Below are positions 43,640 to 55,090 of a stretch of DNA of 64,000 nucleotides, in pieces (positions within the stretch are counted from its first letter, which is position 1; every line of letters starts with the position of its first letter). Below the pieces are notes generated by a model. It did not search any database and was not told the DNA's origin. It saw only the letters and a list, made by a program, of their open reading frames with translations. The position numbers were made by a program, and so were the translations under genes. Source of the DNA: Atherix ibis (taxonomy: Eukaryota; Arthropoda; Insecta; Diptera; Athericidae); assembly GCA_958298945.1 (NCBI GenBank), contig OY282609.1, forward strand, positions 30,353,212 through 30,417,211. Reading direction: 5' to 3'.

Positions 43640-44420
43640 AATAACAATTTATTACTGTAGCTTCAGTTCGAAATTGGCTGGTCTTAGACTTGCGGACTAT
43701 AAGATGGAGACAGTTCTTATCCCGGGCAGGAAGAGTAGGGAGAGTTGACCGGTGAACATAAAGTATCTGTGATAAACGCCAGACTGCGGTTTCAGAAACA
43801 CCTACTCTACGTTGGTAGGAAAACGTCCGGGACAATGCGGCACTGGCACTCTCAATGCCAAACCGTATGGTACCCAGGCAGAGTAGGGGGATCCTGTTGA
43901 CGATCGTGGTAGGATCAATCCTGCTGTATGCTGTGCTAATTTGGGCGTATGGGCATTCCGAACAGTGTCATACGAGGCCATTTGTGATGTGGTCGGAATG
44001 ATACCGATCGAAATATAGGTATGTAAGCAGCAGAGTCTGTACCGCTGGAGAGGTATGAGTCCAAATGGAGGTATCAAAATCATTGGGATAATGCGCCCGA
44101 TGGTAGATGGACTCACCGTCTTATCTTGGTAGTGGATCCAGGAGTAGAACGATGACATGGTTATGTTTTCGTGCTTTCTAATGTGCCCTTCTTGAATTGT
44201 GGAAAGCGTGAAGCACCTATTCTTTTACTGCACCCGATTTAATGCGCAAAGAGAAGAGGCATATAAGTACGTCAGTGGGCTCCTGACGCCGGAAAATATC
44301 GTTGCGCTCGAAGACGGGCTTGGGTGGCTATCGAAGTCCTTATGATAACGGTCCTAAAAAGACTATGTCTAAATGAGCCAGAAAACAACCCCAGAAATAA
44401 TTCACCAGAGTGAATTAACA
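43640..44420 (+). pseudogene. third R1-clade remnant, RT thumb and C-terminus
   Basis: The plus-strand reading over many shifts gives ATVASVRNWL, LRLADYK-like residues, VINARLRFQKHLLYVGRK, LALSMPNRMVPRQSR and SILLYAVLIWAYG. Next are FRTVSYEAI, GGIKIIG and DGRWTHRLILVVDPG. These align in order with the same region of family 1 (copy 1, 700-1500) but are clearly diverged, so it is a related, older family. No catalytic box is left. Confidence 0.68.
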
Positions 44421-44559
44421 CAACAGTTTGCGGCGATGCCTATCTAAACCTCAGCTGTTATAAGCAATCTGAGGCCCATACCTTCCATAGATACCGCATT
44501 ACAACCAAAGATACCACATTATTATCAGGCACAATATTTTTTACCATCATGGAACACCC

Positions 44560-45190
44560 GATCCCCGTACTATCAATTTTTCTTTCAAGACTACTTTGGT
44601 TTGTACTCCGCTCATGGAGCTACGTTGAGAAATTTTGTAAATTCCTAGACATCGCTAAGCTAGCTTAGGTCTACTAGTTTTGGAAATTGACCACGATCTA
44701 TCACACATTGACGCCCATCTTTTGGGTATCAAACTATTCATGCACCCTTCAATATTTGCGCCCTTTTCTCAGACAATGCTCTAGCACACCTATTCAAGCC
44801 TGATTCCTCACATCCTCATACAAAGTCCTCTCTTCTAGTGCAAGGCATAGACACTCTGCTCTATCACTCAATTGTCGCTTAAACTAAAACACAATCATTC
44901 TGCCATACTCGCTTATCCGCACACTCCAATTTCAAATTTGTTTGTGGAATCCAACCTTACACTTGAGATTAACTTTTAAGACCACCTGTCTGTCATTCAA
45001 GTAGATCTTTTTATCACACCCCAAATACGTATGACATACAAGCCACAAGCACACCCTTATACAGTTTTCTTACCTTGAATATCACATTCCTTCCTCAACA
45101 TCCCCCTCAGACATCCAATGACACCTGTTACTTTCCCTCTGAGGCATTAAGGTACTAACTCACGCCGACATCGAGATATCGCAGTTCGCC
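44560..45190 (-). pseudogene. inverted copy of the second R1 family, C-terminal end and 3' UTR
   Basis: The complement of 44590-44700 aligns with the 3' UTR of the element at 42100-43310 (shared AGCGGAGTACAAACC and GGAATTTACAA blocks). The complement of 44780-44900 encodes a damaged LALEERTLYEDVRN, matching the finger-end region. The two copies face each other around the third R1 remnant. Old and heavily mutated; the right limit is uncertain. Confidence 0.55.
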
Positions 45191-46779
45191 CGTATGCTTC
45201 AGTATACCTCGATTCGAAAATTCAAAGATTCGGTTGCCTACTTACGATCAGTCTGCCCCTAAGTAACAAGTATTCGGTTTTAAAAAAAAAAAGTGCATTC
45301 AGGAAACATTATATTTTGTCGTATTAATTTTTACTTTTTCTCGATATTATAAACGAAAATAGTTGTTTTATCTGAATTTCTCTTTATTACAACTGCACAG
45401 ACGAGGAATGAATTTCCATCAATAAACTAATTATTGATTATCTACAGATTACCAGCAAATGCTTTTTGTTTTGTTGAATTCAAATAAATTCCCCTTTCTG
45501 GTATGCAAAATTAGCGAAGAAAAAAAATGGCGAAAGTAAAAGTAAAAATTACGAAAAAAACGTGAACGAAAAAGAGTAAATTTTAAAAACTCGAAACTCA
45601 AGCGCCATCTACCTTCAGTAAACATTCTCATCAATGAGCGATCAGTTATCGATTCCTCAAAGCAAACCCAATCAACAGCGACAAGGACGACAAAAATAGA
45701 CATGCGCACTCTGGTAGCCAAGACTGGTAATACTTTCCATTTTCCTTACGGTTGGTTGTACTGATCAATTTCGTTTTTTTCTTCTTCCAAACAGTGGAGA
45801 GACACTGTCTTAAAGAAAAATTAAGATAAGATCAATTACGATTGATCTTCTTAAAATTTATTTCTTCTCATTTAATTATTGGCATCTTTTTTTTCGTGTA
45901 GTAAATTTTCAAAAGTTTTTACTTTTCTCAATGGCCGATGGCTACGAAATCTGAGAATGATCAATTGTTATCATTTAAGAAGGGCGAAGGAGAGGATCGT
46001 GATGGGGGAGCAAGAGACCACTGAAACTCTGTTGATTTATTGATGATCGTCGATTCGATATACGCAATCAATCATTCGAATTTGATATGGTTTAGTTATT
46101 TTTGCTGTTGAATTAATAATTTTTTAAATGATCTTCCGATATTCGATGGTACCGCAAAAGCGCTTTTGGAGGGCGGTACGTAAAGCGGACAATTCACAAA
46201 TCAATTCGATTGGATTCAGTGGTCTCTCAATCAATGTAGACAAACGATTTTGTTATTTTTTCCGCATGGAAGAATGCTGGACTTTTTCTTGGTGGTCTAT
46301 AAACGAGTGAGCACATAGGACCTGTCTTTTCTTTATTTTTTTTTTTGTTTGCTAACAATTACGATGAAAAAAAATGATTATTCAAAATAAATCAGTAATT
46401 ACTGTGCGGGTACAACGAGTACGAGGTACTTGTAAGATTTCAGGTGAGGAGAATTTAAAAGTGCCGCATTGATTATGTTATTATCTTGACCAAAATCTGA
46501 AGATTGACGAAGATTTATGAGAATCGGGCTAGTGAAATTATCAAGTATTTTTGTCGGATGAAAATGAAAGTTAGACAAAATTTCAAGTATTTTATTAGTT
46601 TTTGTTGGTATTATTTTTGCAAAAATAATTTCAATTTTTTTTATTTGCAAAATGAATTTTAGGGATTTGATTTTTTTGAATTGTTATCCTTAAAAAAATG
46701 TTAGAAAAATTTTTGAGGGAAAATTCATTGAATCTAATCTGGTTGTCAGTATTTTTTTCTTTATTAAAATTGCGAGGCC
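45191..46779. other. unrecognised DNA
   Basis: No recognisable gene. The minus-strand frame 45449-45721 has a few protein-like residues but no identifiable family. AT-rich overall. Confidence 0.4.
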
Positions 46780-46788
46780 ATTGCCGTT

Positions 46789-47460
46789 TCAAACGTCGGT
46801 GGTTGTATAATAGAAGGGTGAACTGTTCTCTTCCTTAAGGATTAGGATGGTAGGATAGACGCGAATGAAATTTTTTATAGCAAGCTTTACATAGTTTACG
46901 ATTAATAACAGTGACATAAAAGAGAGCATTGCCATCTCATAATCTTTTTCTCGGCAGAGTGTGAAAGGTACATGAGCAAATTTGTTCTCATTCACCCTCA
47001 CTCTCCAACTTTTAAGCCAGGTTTCTAAGTGGTAGATGAGGTTCTGAAGAATATTAATGGATGTGGCAGGTTCTTTGTGGGGTACAAGGAAGGTTGTATC
47101 ATCAGCATATGTTGCGGTAAGGATATTACTGTAACAAGAACTATCATGGATGTAAATATTATAAAGGATTGGCGCTAGGAAACTTCCCTGAGGTGCTCCG
47201 GCGCTCATATGATAAATATCAGAATTTACCTGAAAATATCGGTCTGGAAGATAGGATTTTAGATGTGAAAATAATCAGAAGATAGGACTTGCTGCAGCTT
47301 GCAAACGAATCCAGGGTGCCTTACACTATTGGTATGACTGGGCAGTATTTCTTTCGCTCTAGCGAGCATGCTTTGTAATCGACTACGACAAGACACTGTT
47401 GGATATTAGAATGATCAGCTCTAAATCCAAGTGAATATTGGCATTTTTAAATAACAATAT
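46789..47460 (-). pseudogene. Jockey-type RT fragment
   Basis: From 47460 leftwards: SLGFRADHSNIQQCLVVVDY, then SLERKKYCPVI. About 15 codons, including palm A (LDVxxAFDRVW), are missing. Then come LDSFASCSKSYLLIIF-like residues and, from 47208, MSAGAPQGSFLAPILYNIYI, the catalytic TYADDTTFL and ILQNLIYHLETWLKSWRVRV. YADD is intact. The C-terminal part (after about 46900) is rearranged; VKLAIKNFIRVYPTILILKE probably represents the C-terminal helices. A related Jockey end is at 2190-2800. Confidence 0.75.
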
Positions 47461-47585
47461 TATCAAATGTACTTTAATTTTTAGTCAACATATTTACCGT
47501 AGCTTAAATACCAGGTGTATAAGCTTAAATCCGCTGTTTTTTAGTTAAAAAACACATGCTTTTTTCATAGAAAGCAAAAACAAAT

Positions 47586-48570
47586 TCATTCAAAGTACTT
47601 GTCCTCGCTAGTTACACATTTTTCCCATTTCTTGGGCAATTTGTGGATACCACGCCAGAAAAATTTCTTCTCTTTCGAGGCAAACCACTCATCAAGCCAT
47701 TTGAGCCACGCGCTCGCCAAGCAGAAGTGCTGCTTGGCGAGCGCGTGGCCCATCGAAGAAAACAGGTGGTAGTCGGAAGAGGTTAGGTCTGGTGAATAAG
47801 CGGGGTGGGGAAGCACCTCCCAGTTGAGTGTCTCCAAGTAGTTTCGGACCATTTTTGAAGTGTACGATGGTGCGTTGTCGTGGAGGAAAATCAGCTTGTC
47901 ATGTTGATAATCCGTCCTTTTTTCATGCAGAGCACGATGAAATTTGATCGTTTGTTGGTAGTAGCAGTGCGCATTGACAGTTTTACTAGGTTTCAACATC
48001 TCATAGTAGACGATATCCTGCTGATCCCACCAAACGCACAGCATCGTCTTCCGTCCGAAGTGATTTGGCCTTGGGGAAGATGTCGATGGTTGGCCGGAAA
48101 CAACCCACGATTTCTTGCATTTAGGATTTTCGAAATATATCCAATTCCCATCGTCTGTCACAATCCGATGCAGGAACAACTTTCTTTTTTGTCTGGCGAG
48201 CAAGATTTCGCATGTGTTTTGGCGTCGCTCCATCTGCCTATCGTTCCGATCTTTTCAATCTTCCCGATGGCACGCAGACGCATGGAAATGGCTGGTTGAG
48301 TAACACCCAATTGCTCCGCCAGCATTTTTTTGCGATTAGGTATCGTCCTCTTCCAAAAGAGCCTGCAGTTGATGGTTCTCAACCTTCCCAGGCCGATTTT
48401 CACGCTTCTTGTCCCACAAGTTAAAATTGCCGTCTTTAAACCTTCCGATAAAGCACTGTCACTATAGCCCTTCATTAGCATTCAATGCGATTCGGCAGCC
48501 GATTTCTTCAAATTGAAGTAGAAAAGCAGAGACTCCCGCATATGCTCTTTTTCTGGTACAAAACTAGACA
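47586..48570 (-). pseudogene. mauritiana-type transposase (B3), longest family-B frame
   Basis: The 215-codon frame 47586-48233 starts at MERRQNTCEILLARQKRK and carries VTDDGNWIYF (first aspartate; the family form is TGDEKW). It continues with TMLCVWWDQQDIVYYEMLKP, HDNAPSYTSK (second) and YSPDLTSSDYHLFS (third). It then reads HALAKQHF, the abnormal CLASAWL, KWLDEWFASKEKK and KYFE at the end. The upstream N-terminal part (48158-48570) is in other frames, with KMLAEQLGVTQPAISMRLRA, and is cut off by the 22-bp deletion. Inactive. Confidence 0.88.
47705..47749. repeat. perfect 20-bp inverted repeat inside transposase codons
   Basis: GCCACGCGCTCGCCAAGCAG (47705-47724), spacer AAGTG, then the exact complement 47730-47749. 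In B1, B2 and B4 only the right arm exists; the left-arm position has a different sequence of about the same length. Confidence 0.93.
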
Positions 48571-48745
48571 TGATTACCAAAGGAAAAATGTATGTTGTTG
48601 TACGAAATTGCTGACAATGTGCACTGATTAATGTTGACAGATGTCAAACTCATAAAACAAAAAGTATGGCGTACACTTGGTAAGTTAATACGCTCACTCA
48701 CGCCATCTATGACCAAACAGCGGATTTAGGATTATACACCTGGTA

Positions 48746-50726
48746 TAACTTTTCTGTCACCTTGGGCGACTATACATCGCCAGGATTTCAAAGTATTGAT
48801 AAGATATATTTTTATTTTAATGAAAAAGACTTTTCTTAAATGAAGAAATTTCATTTTGTTTGACTTTTATTAAATTTTAATTTTATTTATACAAACAGCG
48901 AGATGCGATTATTTTGACTGTTATTTTTATAAAATAAATTTAAGATTCAAATCTTTTTAAACGATCAATAATAATAATCTTAAAAGAATGGAATTTTTCA
49001 AAAAAAGAGGTTCAATATGAATTCTTGCATGCCCAGTCAGATATGGGCAACAAAAAGTATCCCATTTTTTCTGGCATTATTTTAATACAAAATAGACGCC
49101 TTCAGATTAGGTTATTCAAACTTCGCAAATACCAAAAAAAAAAAATAATATAGCCATACTTTGAACAGATCATAATATACTTATTCTAGCAGTTTATCCC
49201 AGTCAGAAAAGTGTAAAATTCTAAAACTTTCGCTTTTTTTTTCATATGATCACAAGCTATCCAACTTGTCTTACTACCTTTAACTTCTTGACCTAACAAA
49301 TTGAAAGCTATTGTAAATTTTGCTGCAACTTATTTTGTTGCTAACAATATTTATCACATCCTCCTTATTCACGCTTCAGCCTCTTTGAAGTTTATCTTTT
49401 GTTAGCTTATAAATATCTTGTTAAGACTTTGCAAATGTTTGTTGGGAAAAAAAGTGAAGGTATTGGCAAAAGGTAAAAAAAAATTGCCCTCAACCAATAT
49501 TTGTTCATTTGATTTGCTGACTGACAATATGAGTAAATCCTCTATTCTTCCTACTAGAGTAGTTGCCAGCCACACTACTGAAGTGAGTGAGGAGTTCTTT
49601 TTAATCTTCTTACAATGGGCCCGAATACGATGAGGTTGCTATTTAAGGCCTTAGTCGAGATTCTTTCATTTTTCCGGTTGTAATAGAAGTTCTTCAGTTT
49701 AGTTAGTGGATAATATTAAGAATGAGTGTACAAAAAAAATACTTTGGTATCTGGTATCACATGCAGTTAACACAATTTTTAGCTTTCGATTTTTAGCTTA
49801 GATATACCTTCAAGTTTTCACTTACGTTTATTGTTCTTCGGTAACTTTTTCGCCGCTAAATACGCTACGCTTCTCCCACAAGATTTTCTATTCTTCTTAA
49901 TGTGAAGCTGGCGATCTTGATGAAGATCGTTTTGGCAAATACTTTATCGATTTGAATCGAATTGATTTTTGTTGCTTAACCTTGAAGATGTTTTTGAACT
50001 TTTCACGAAAATATGTATTTAGGCAAATCATTATTTTACGCTGTAGATTGAGTTTTTTCGCATAACATAGTATTTTCCTATTTAAGTTATCGGATTTTGA
50101 CTATTGCAAAAATTGTCGATTTGGAATTTTTTCAATCAAAAACAAAATTAAACAAACAAATCAGTTTGCCTTAAAATTACTTGGCAAAATTGGAATAAAA
50201 AATTAATCTTAAAATTTAGTCAAAATAGAAAATTTTGAGAAAAAAACCATAAAACCATCAAGAGGGTTGCTATGTCACATTATAATATATCTCATAATTG
50301 TTAGGATAAGAAGAAAATAAGCAAAAAACTTCACTTATTTCTATATCTTAAGGTACGATTAGACCATTCGAGAAATGCCCGAAACCATCCGAGCAATGGA
50401 CGAATTATTGCTTAAGCTTGAACATTTTTATTTGTTGAGTCTTCGGAGAGAAAATCAAATTGTATTGATCATGAACAATTTTCGAGCACGGATTATGCTT
50501 GAGCGCCATCTAAGTTCACCCAGTCAGAATTTGTTGGAGTTGCGCGCTTATTTTCTTCGTCCATGTGAAATTTTTCGTTTGTTTCCTTTTCAAAAACATG
50601 ATTTTCAATTATGTTTTTTCGTATTTCGCAGTCTAGTTTAAACAGCAGACAATAAATAATAAATATATTAACAAATAAAAAATTGCATAATTTAATAGAA
50701 TGTACAATCGAAAATGAAGTTCAGTA
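48746..50726. other. AT-rich unrecognised DNA
   Basis: No gene recognised. 50375-50641 is open for 88 codons but without a known motif; it may belong to the Harbinger-derived region that follows. Confidence 0.4.
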
Positions 50727-51037
50727 ATGGGAGCAGCAGTCGCAGTAATGTGGCTGATGTTAGAGTATAGTGAAATCGATGACAACGAAGATCTGCAGCG
50801 ATTTAAGCGCATGGATTGAAGTAGCGCGATAAGGACGATGGATACGAAAAGTTATTGTTAGCAATTAGCGGCGCTGATCACTTCAAGCAGAAATTGTACA
50901 GCAACTTTCACCGTCTTGACAACGATGATATCGATCACCTTTTGAAAGTGGTCTCTTCATTAATCGCCAAGCAAAATACACTTATATCTAGACTGATCAT
51001 AACAACCGGCAAATCTAAACACAAAACAAACAATTTT
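50727..51037 (+). pseudogene. PIF/Harbinger transposase N-terminal remnant
   Basis: ATG at 50727 opens MGAAVAVMWLMLEYSEIDDN, EDLQRFKRMD and a stop. After a shift follow RDKDDGYEKLLLAISGADHF, YSNFHRLDNDDIDHLLKVVS and SLIAKQNTLISRLII. The order Ala-rich start, basic/acidic stretch, RRDxxGxYxxLL, YxNFxRM, LLxxVxPxIxKQDT matches the N-terminal domain of HARBI1-like nucleases as I know the family. The catalytic DDE part is absent. The second half is what is repeated in the satellite. A homology search would be needed to be sure. Confidence 0.5.
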
Positions 51038-54000
51038 TAATACACAAATGTTCTCCGCACTGCGAAATGTCAAAATTGTAATAATTTGAATACCTAAAAT
51101 TATCTAACATCTATAATTTGAGGTATTTACACTATTCATGCAAATCTCCATATTTTGTTCGTCTCGATCATGCACGATTAATGATCGAGACGAACAAATT
51201 GATTTTCGCATTTTTCATTGGGGGACATAATTTTGATTTTCGCAAATAGGTTTTTATTGACGAGAGACATTTTTTTATGCACTTATTTTGTGTTTTTCTA
51301 TTGCTTTAGTTATATTAACGGAATATTTAGCTGCAACGATAAAACCGCGTGGATTGGAGTAGCGCGATAAGAACGATGGATACGAAAAGTTATTGTCGGC
51401 AATTAGCGGTGATCATCACTTCGGGCAGAAATTGTACCCCAACTTTCACCGTCTTGGCAACGATGACATCGATAACCTTTTGGTAGTGGTCTCTTCATTA
51501 ATCGCCAAACAAAATACACCAATATCTAGACTGATCATAACAACAGGCAAATCGAAACACAAAACAAACAATTTTTAATACACAAATGCTCTCCGCACTG
51601 TGAAATGTCAAAATTGTAATAATTTGAATACATAAAATTATCTAAAGTCTATAATTTGAGGCATTTACACTATTCATGCAAATCTCCATATTTTGTTCGT
51701 CTCGATCATGCACGATTAATGATCGAGACGAACAAACTGATTTTCGCATTTTTCATCGGGGGACATAATTTTTATTTTTAAATAGGTTTTTATTGACGAG
51801 AGACATTTTTTTATGCACTTATTTTGTATTTTTCTATTTCTTTAGTTATATTAACGGAATATGAAGCTGCAACCATAAAACCGCGTGGATTGGAGTAGTG
51901 CGATAAGGACGATGGATACTAAAAGTTATTGTCGGCAATTAGCGGAGATGATCACTTCGAGCAGGAATTGTACAGCAACTTTCACCGTCTTGGCAACGAT
52001 GATATCGATAATCTTTTGGAAGTGGTCTCTTCATTAATTGCCAAACAAAATATACCAATATCAAGACTGATCATAACAACCGGCAAATCGAAACACAAAA
52101 CAAATCATTTTTAATACACAAATGCTCTCCGCACTGCGAAATGTCAAAATTGTAATAATTTGAATACCTAAAATTATCTAACGTCTATAATTTGAGGCAT
52201 TTACACTATTCATGCAAATCTCCATATTTTGTTCGTCTCGATCATGCACGATTAATGATCGAGACGAACAAATTGATTTTCGCATTTTTCATCGGGGGAC
52301 ATAATTTTTAATTTTAAATAGGTTTTTATTGACGAGAGACCTTTTTTTTATGCGCTTATTTTGTATTTTTCTATTTCTTTAGTTATATTAACGGAATATT
52401 AAGCTGCAGCGATAAAACCGCGTGGATTGGAGTAGTGCGATAAGGACGATGGATACTAAAAGTTATTGTCGGCAATTAGCGGAGATGATCACTTCGAGCA
52501 GAAATTGTACAGCAACTTTCACCGTCTTGGCAACGATGATATCGATAACCTTTTGGAAGTGGTCTCTTCAGTAATCGCCAAACAAAATACACCAATATCT
52601 AGACTGATCATAACAACCGGCAAATCGAAACACAAAACAAACAATTTTTAATACACAAATGCTCTCCGCACTGCGAAATGTCAAAATTGTAATAATTTGA
52701 ATACCTAAAATTATTTAACGTCTTTAATTTGAGGCATTTACATCATTCATGCAAATCTCCATATATTGTTCGCCTCGATCATGCACGATTAATGATCGAG
52801 ACGAACAAATTGATTTTCGCATTTTTCATCGGGGGACATAATTTTTAATTTTAAATAGGTTTTTATTGACGAGAGACCTTTTTTGGATGCACTTATTTTG
52901 TATTTTTCTATTGCTTTAGTTATATTAACGGAATACTAAGCTGCAACGGAAAAACCGCGTGGATCGGAGTTGCGCGATAAGAACGATGGATACGAAAAGT
53001 TATTGACGGCAATTAGCGGTGATCATCACTTCGGGCAGAAATTGTACAGCAACTTTCACCGTCTTGGCAACGATGACATCGATAACCTTTTGGTAGTGGT
53101 CTCTTCATTAATCGCCAAACAAAATACACCAATATCTAGACTGATCATAACAACAGGCAAATCGAAACACAAAACAAACAATTTTTAATACACAAATGCT
53201 CTCCGCACTGTGAAATGTCAAAATTGTAATAATTTGAATACATAAAATTATCTAAAGTCTATAATTTGAGGCATTTACACTATTCATGCAAATCTCCATA
53301 TTTTGTTCGTCTCGATCATGCACGATTAATGATCGAGACGAACAAACTGATTTTCGCATTTTTCATCGGGGGACATAATTTTTATTTTTAAATAGGTTTT
53401 TATTGACGAGAGACATTTTTTTATGCACTTATTTTGTATTTTTCTATTTCTTTAGTTATATTAACGGAATATGAAGCTGCAACCATAAAACCGCGAGGAT
53501 TGGAGTAGCGCGATAAGAACGATGGATACGAAAAGTTACTGTCGGCAATTAGCGGTGATCATCACTTCGAGGAGAAATTGTACAGCAACTTTCACCGTCT
53601 TGGCAATGATGATGTCGATAACCTTTTGGTAGTGGTCTCTTCATTAATCGCCAAACAAAATACACCAATATCAAGACTGATCATAACAACTGGCAAATCA
53701 AAACACAAAACAAACAATTTTTAATACACAAATGCTCTCCGCACTGCGAAATGTCAAAATTGTAATAATTTGAATACATAAAATTATCTAAAGTCTATAA
53801 TTTGAGGCATTTACACTATTCATGCAAATCTCCATATTTTGTTCGTCTCGATCATGCACGATTAATGATCGAAACGAACAAATTGATTTTCGCATTTTTC
53901 ATTGGAGGACATAATTTTTATTTTAAAATAGGTTTTTATTGACGAGAGACCTTTTTTTATGCACTTATTTTGTATTTTTCTATTTCTTTAGTTATATTAA

Positions 54001-54568
54001 CGGAATATGAAGCTGCAACCATAAAACCGCGAGGATTGGAGTAGCGCGATAAGTACGATGGATACGAAAAGTTACTGTCGGCAATTAGCGGTGATCATCA
54101 CTTCGAGCAGAAATTGTACAGCAACTTTCACCGTCTTGGCAACGATGATGTCGATAACCTTTTGGTAGTGGTCTCTTCATTAATCGCCAAACAAAATACA
54201 CCAATATCTAGACTGATCATAACAACTGGCAAATCAAAACACAAAACAAACAATTTTTAATACACAAATGCTCTCCGCTCTGCGAAATGTCAAAATTGTA
54301 ATAATTTGAATACATAAAATTATCTAAAGTCTATAATTTGAGGCATTTACACTATTCATGCAAATCTCCATATTTTGTTCGTCTCGATCATGCACGATTA
54401 ATGATCGAAACGAACAAATTGATTTTCGCATTTTTCATTGGGGGACATAATTTCGTGAGACGAACAAATTGATTTTCGCATTTTTCGCAAATAGGTTTTT
54501 ATTGACTAGAGACATTTTTTTATGCACTTATTTTGTGTTTTTCTATTTCTTTAGTTATATTAACGGAT
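50794..54568. repeat. ~537-bp satellite, seven units, Harbinger-derived
   Basis: The landmark ACGATGGATAC recurs at 50835, 51373, 51909, 52446, 52983, 53519 and 54055 (within a base), spacing 536-538 bp. Each unit has an open stretch of about 61 codons ending KSKHKTNNF, then a near-constant non-coding part with a hairpin. Differences between units are few, so the array is young or homogenised. The first unit is more diverged. The last is rearranged around 54450 (a second GACGAACAAATTGATTTTCG) and then broken off by a mariner fragment. Confidence 0.93.
51154..51198. repeat. hairpin of the 537-bp unit (one per unit)
   Basis: TTTGTTCGTCTCGATCAT (51154-51171), loop GCACGATTA, exact complement 51181-51198. 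The same hairpin occurs in every later unit (for example near 51690, 52230, 52765, 53300, 53840 and 54380). In the last two units one arm has a single change (GATCGAAACGAAC). Confidence 0.92.
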
Positions 54569-55090
54569 ATGTATGGCACCCAATTTCTTTGCTTTTGGAT
54601 TATTCCCAAGGCTTTCAAAACGATGAGAAATGGCTTGTTTAGTCACGTCGAATTAATGTTGCGTTTGACATAGATCTTCATCCAGTAATGCATTCAATTC
54701 TAAGTTTTCAAACTTTTTTACCGGTCCGGAAAGCTCTTTATATTCCACGTCGAAAGCACCACTTTTGTAGCGTTAGAACCACTCGCAATACGTTATCTTA
54801 CTAAAACAAGCTTCACCATAAGTTTCTACAATCATTTGACGTGCCTCAGCCGCAGATTTTTTTTCGATTTCAAGGCAAAAAGTAAATGTTTCCGCAAATG
54901 ACGCTTATTTGGCTCAAATTTCGATATTTTAAAAAATATATAACGCCGATAAAAAGTCACAAATGCAATGATAAGGAGTTATTGACAAATGCCTAAGCTT
55001 ACGATTTCATGTTTCTAATCCGATATTTTAGACAAGAATTTGCCGGTGGCGCCATCTATTGGAAAACTGTAATTTCCCAATGTTATTCCC
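54569..55090 (-). pseudogene. mariner N-terminal fragment, mauritiana-related
   Basis: Reading leftwards from about 54920: FEPNKRHLRKHLLFALKSKK, SAAEARQMIVETYGEACFSK, ITYCEW, a stop, RYKSGAFDVEYKELSG, VKKFENLELNALLDEDLCQT, TKQAISHRFESLG and KLGA(W)VPY. It is cut at 54569 exactly where the satellite starts. This is the two-helix-turn-helix DNA-binding half of a mariner transposase; the catalytic half is gone. It is probably closer to family E than to B. The right TIR was not identified; the right limit is approximate. Confidence 0.75.

Larger units (their letters stand above)
47511..48743 (-). mobile_element. Mos1-like mariner B3
   Basis: TIRs CCAGGTGTATAAGCTTAAAT and GATTATACACCTGG, with TA on both sides (47509-47510 and 48744-48745). 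1233 bp. Shares with B2 a 22-bp coding deletion relative to B1. Contains a 20-bp perfect inverted repeat that replaced seven codons (47705-47749). Confidence 0.93.

Noticed and set aside
45449..45721. 90-codon minus-strand frame as a host gene
   Set aside because: The first part looks protein-like, but there is no motif or splice signal I can support and the rest is Phe/Lys-rich AT-derived sequence.
50855..53188. Five similar 61-72-codon open frames as a small gene family
   Set aside because: They are the same segment of a tandem satellite unit, begin at non-ATG codons with no upstream start, and stop shortly after a transposase-like block.
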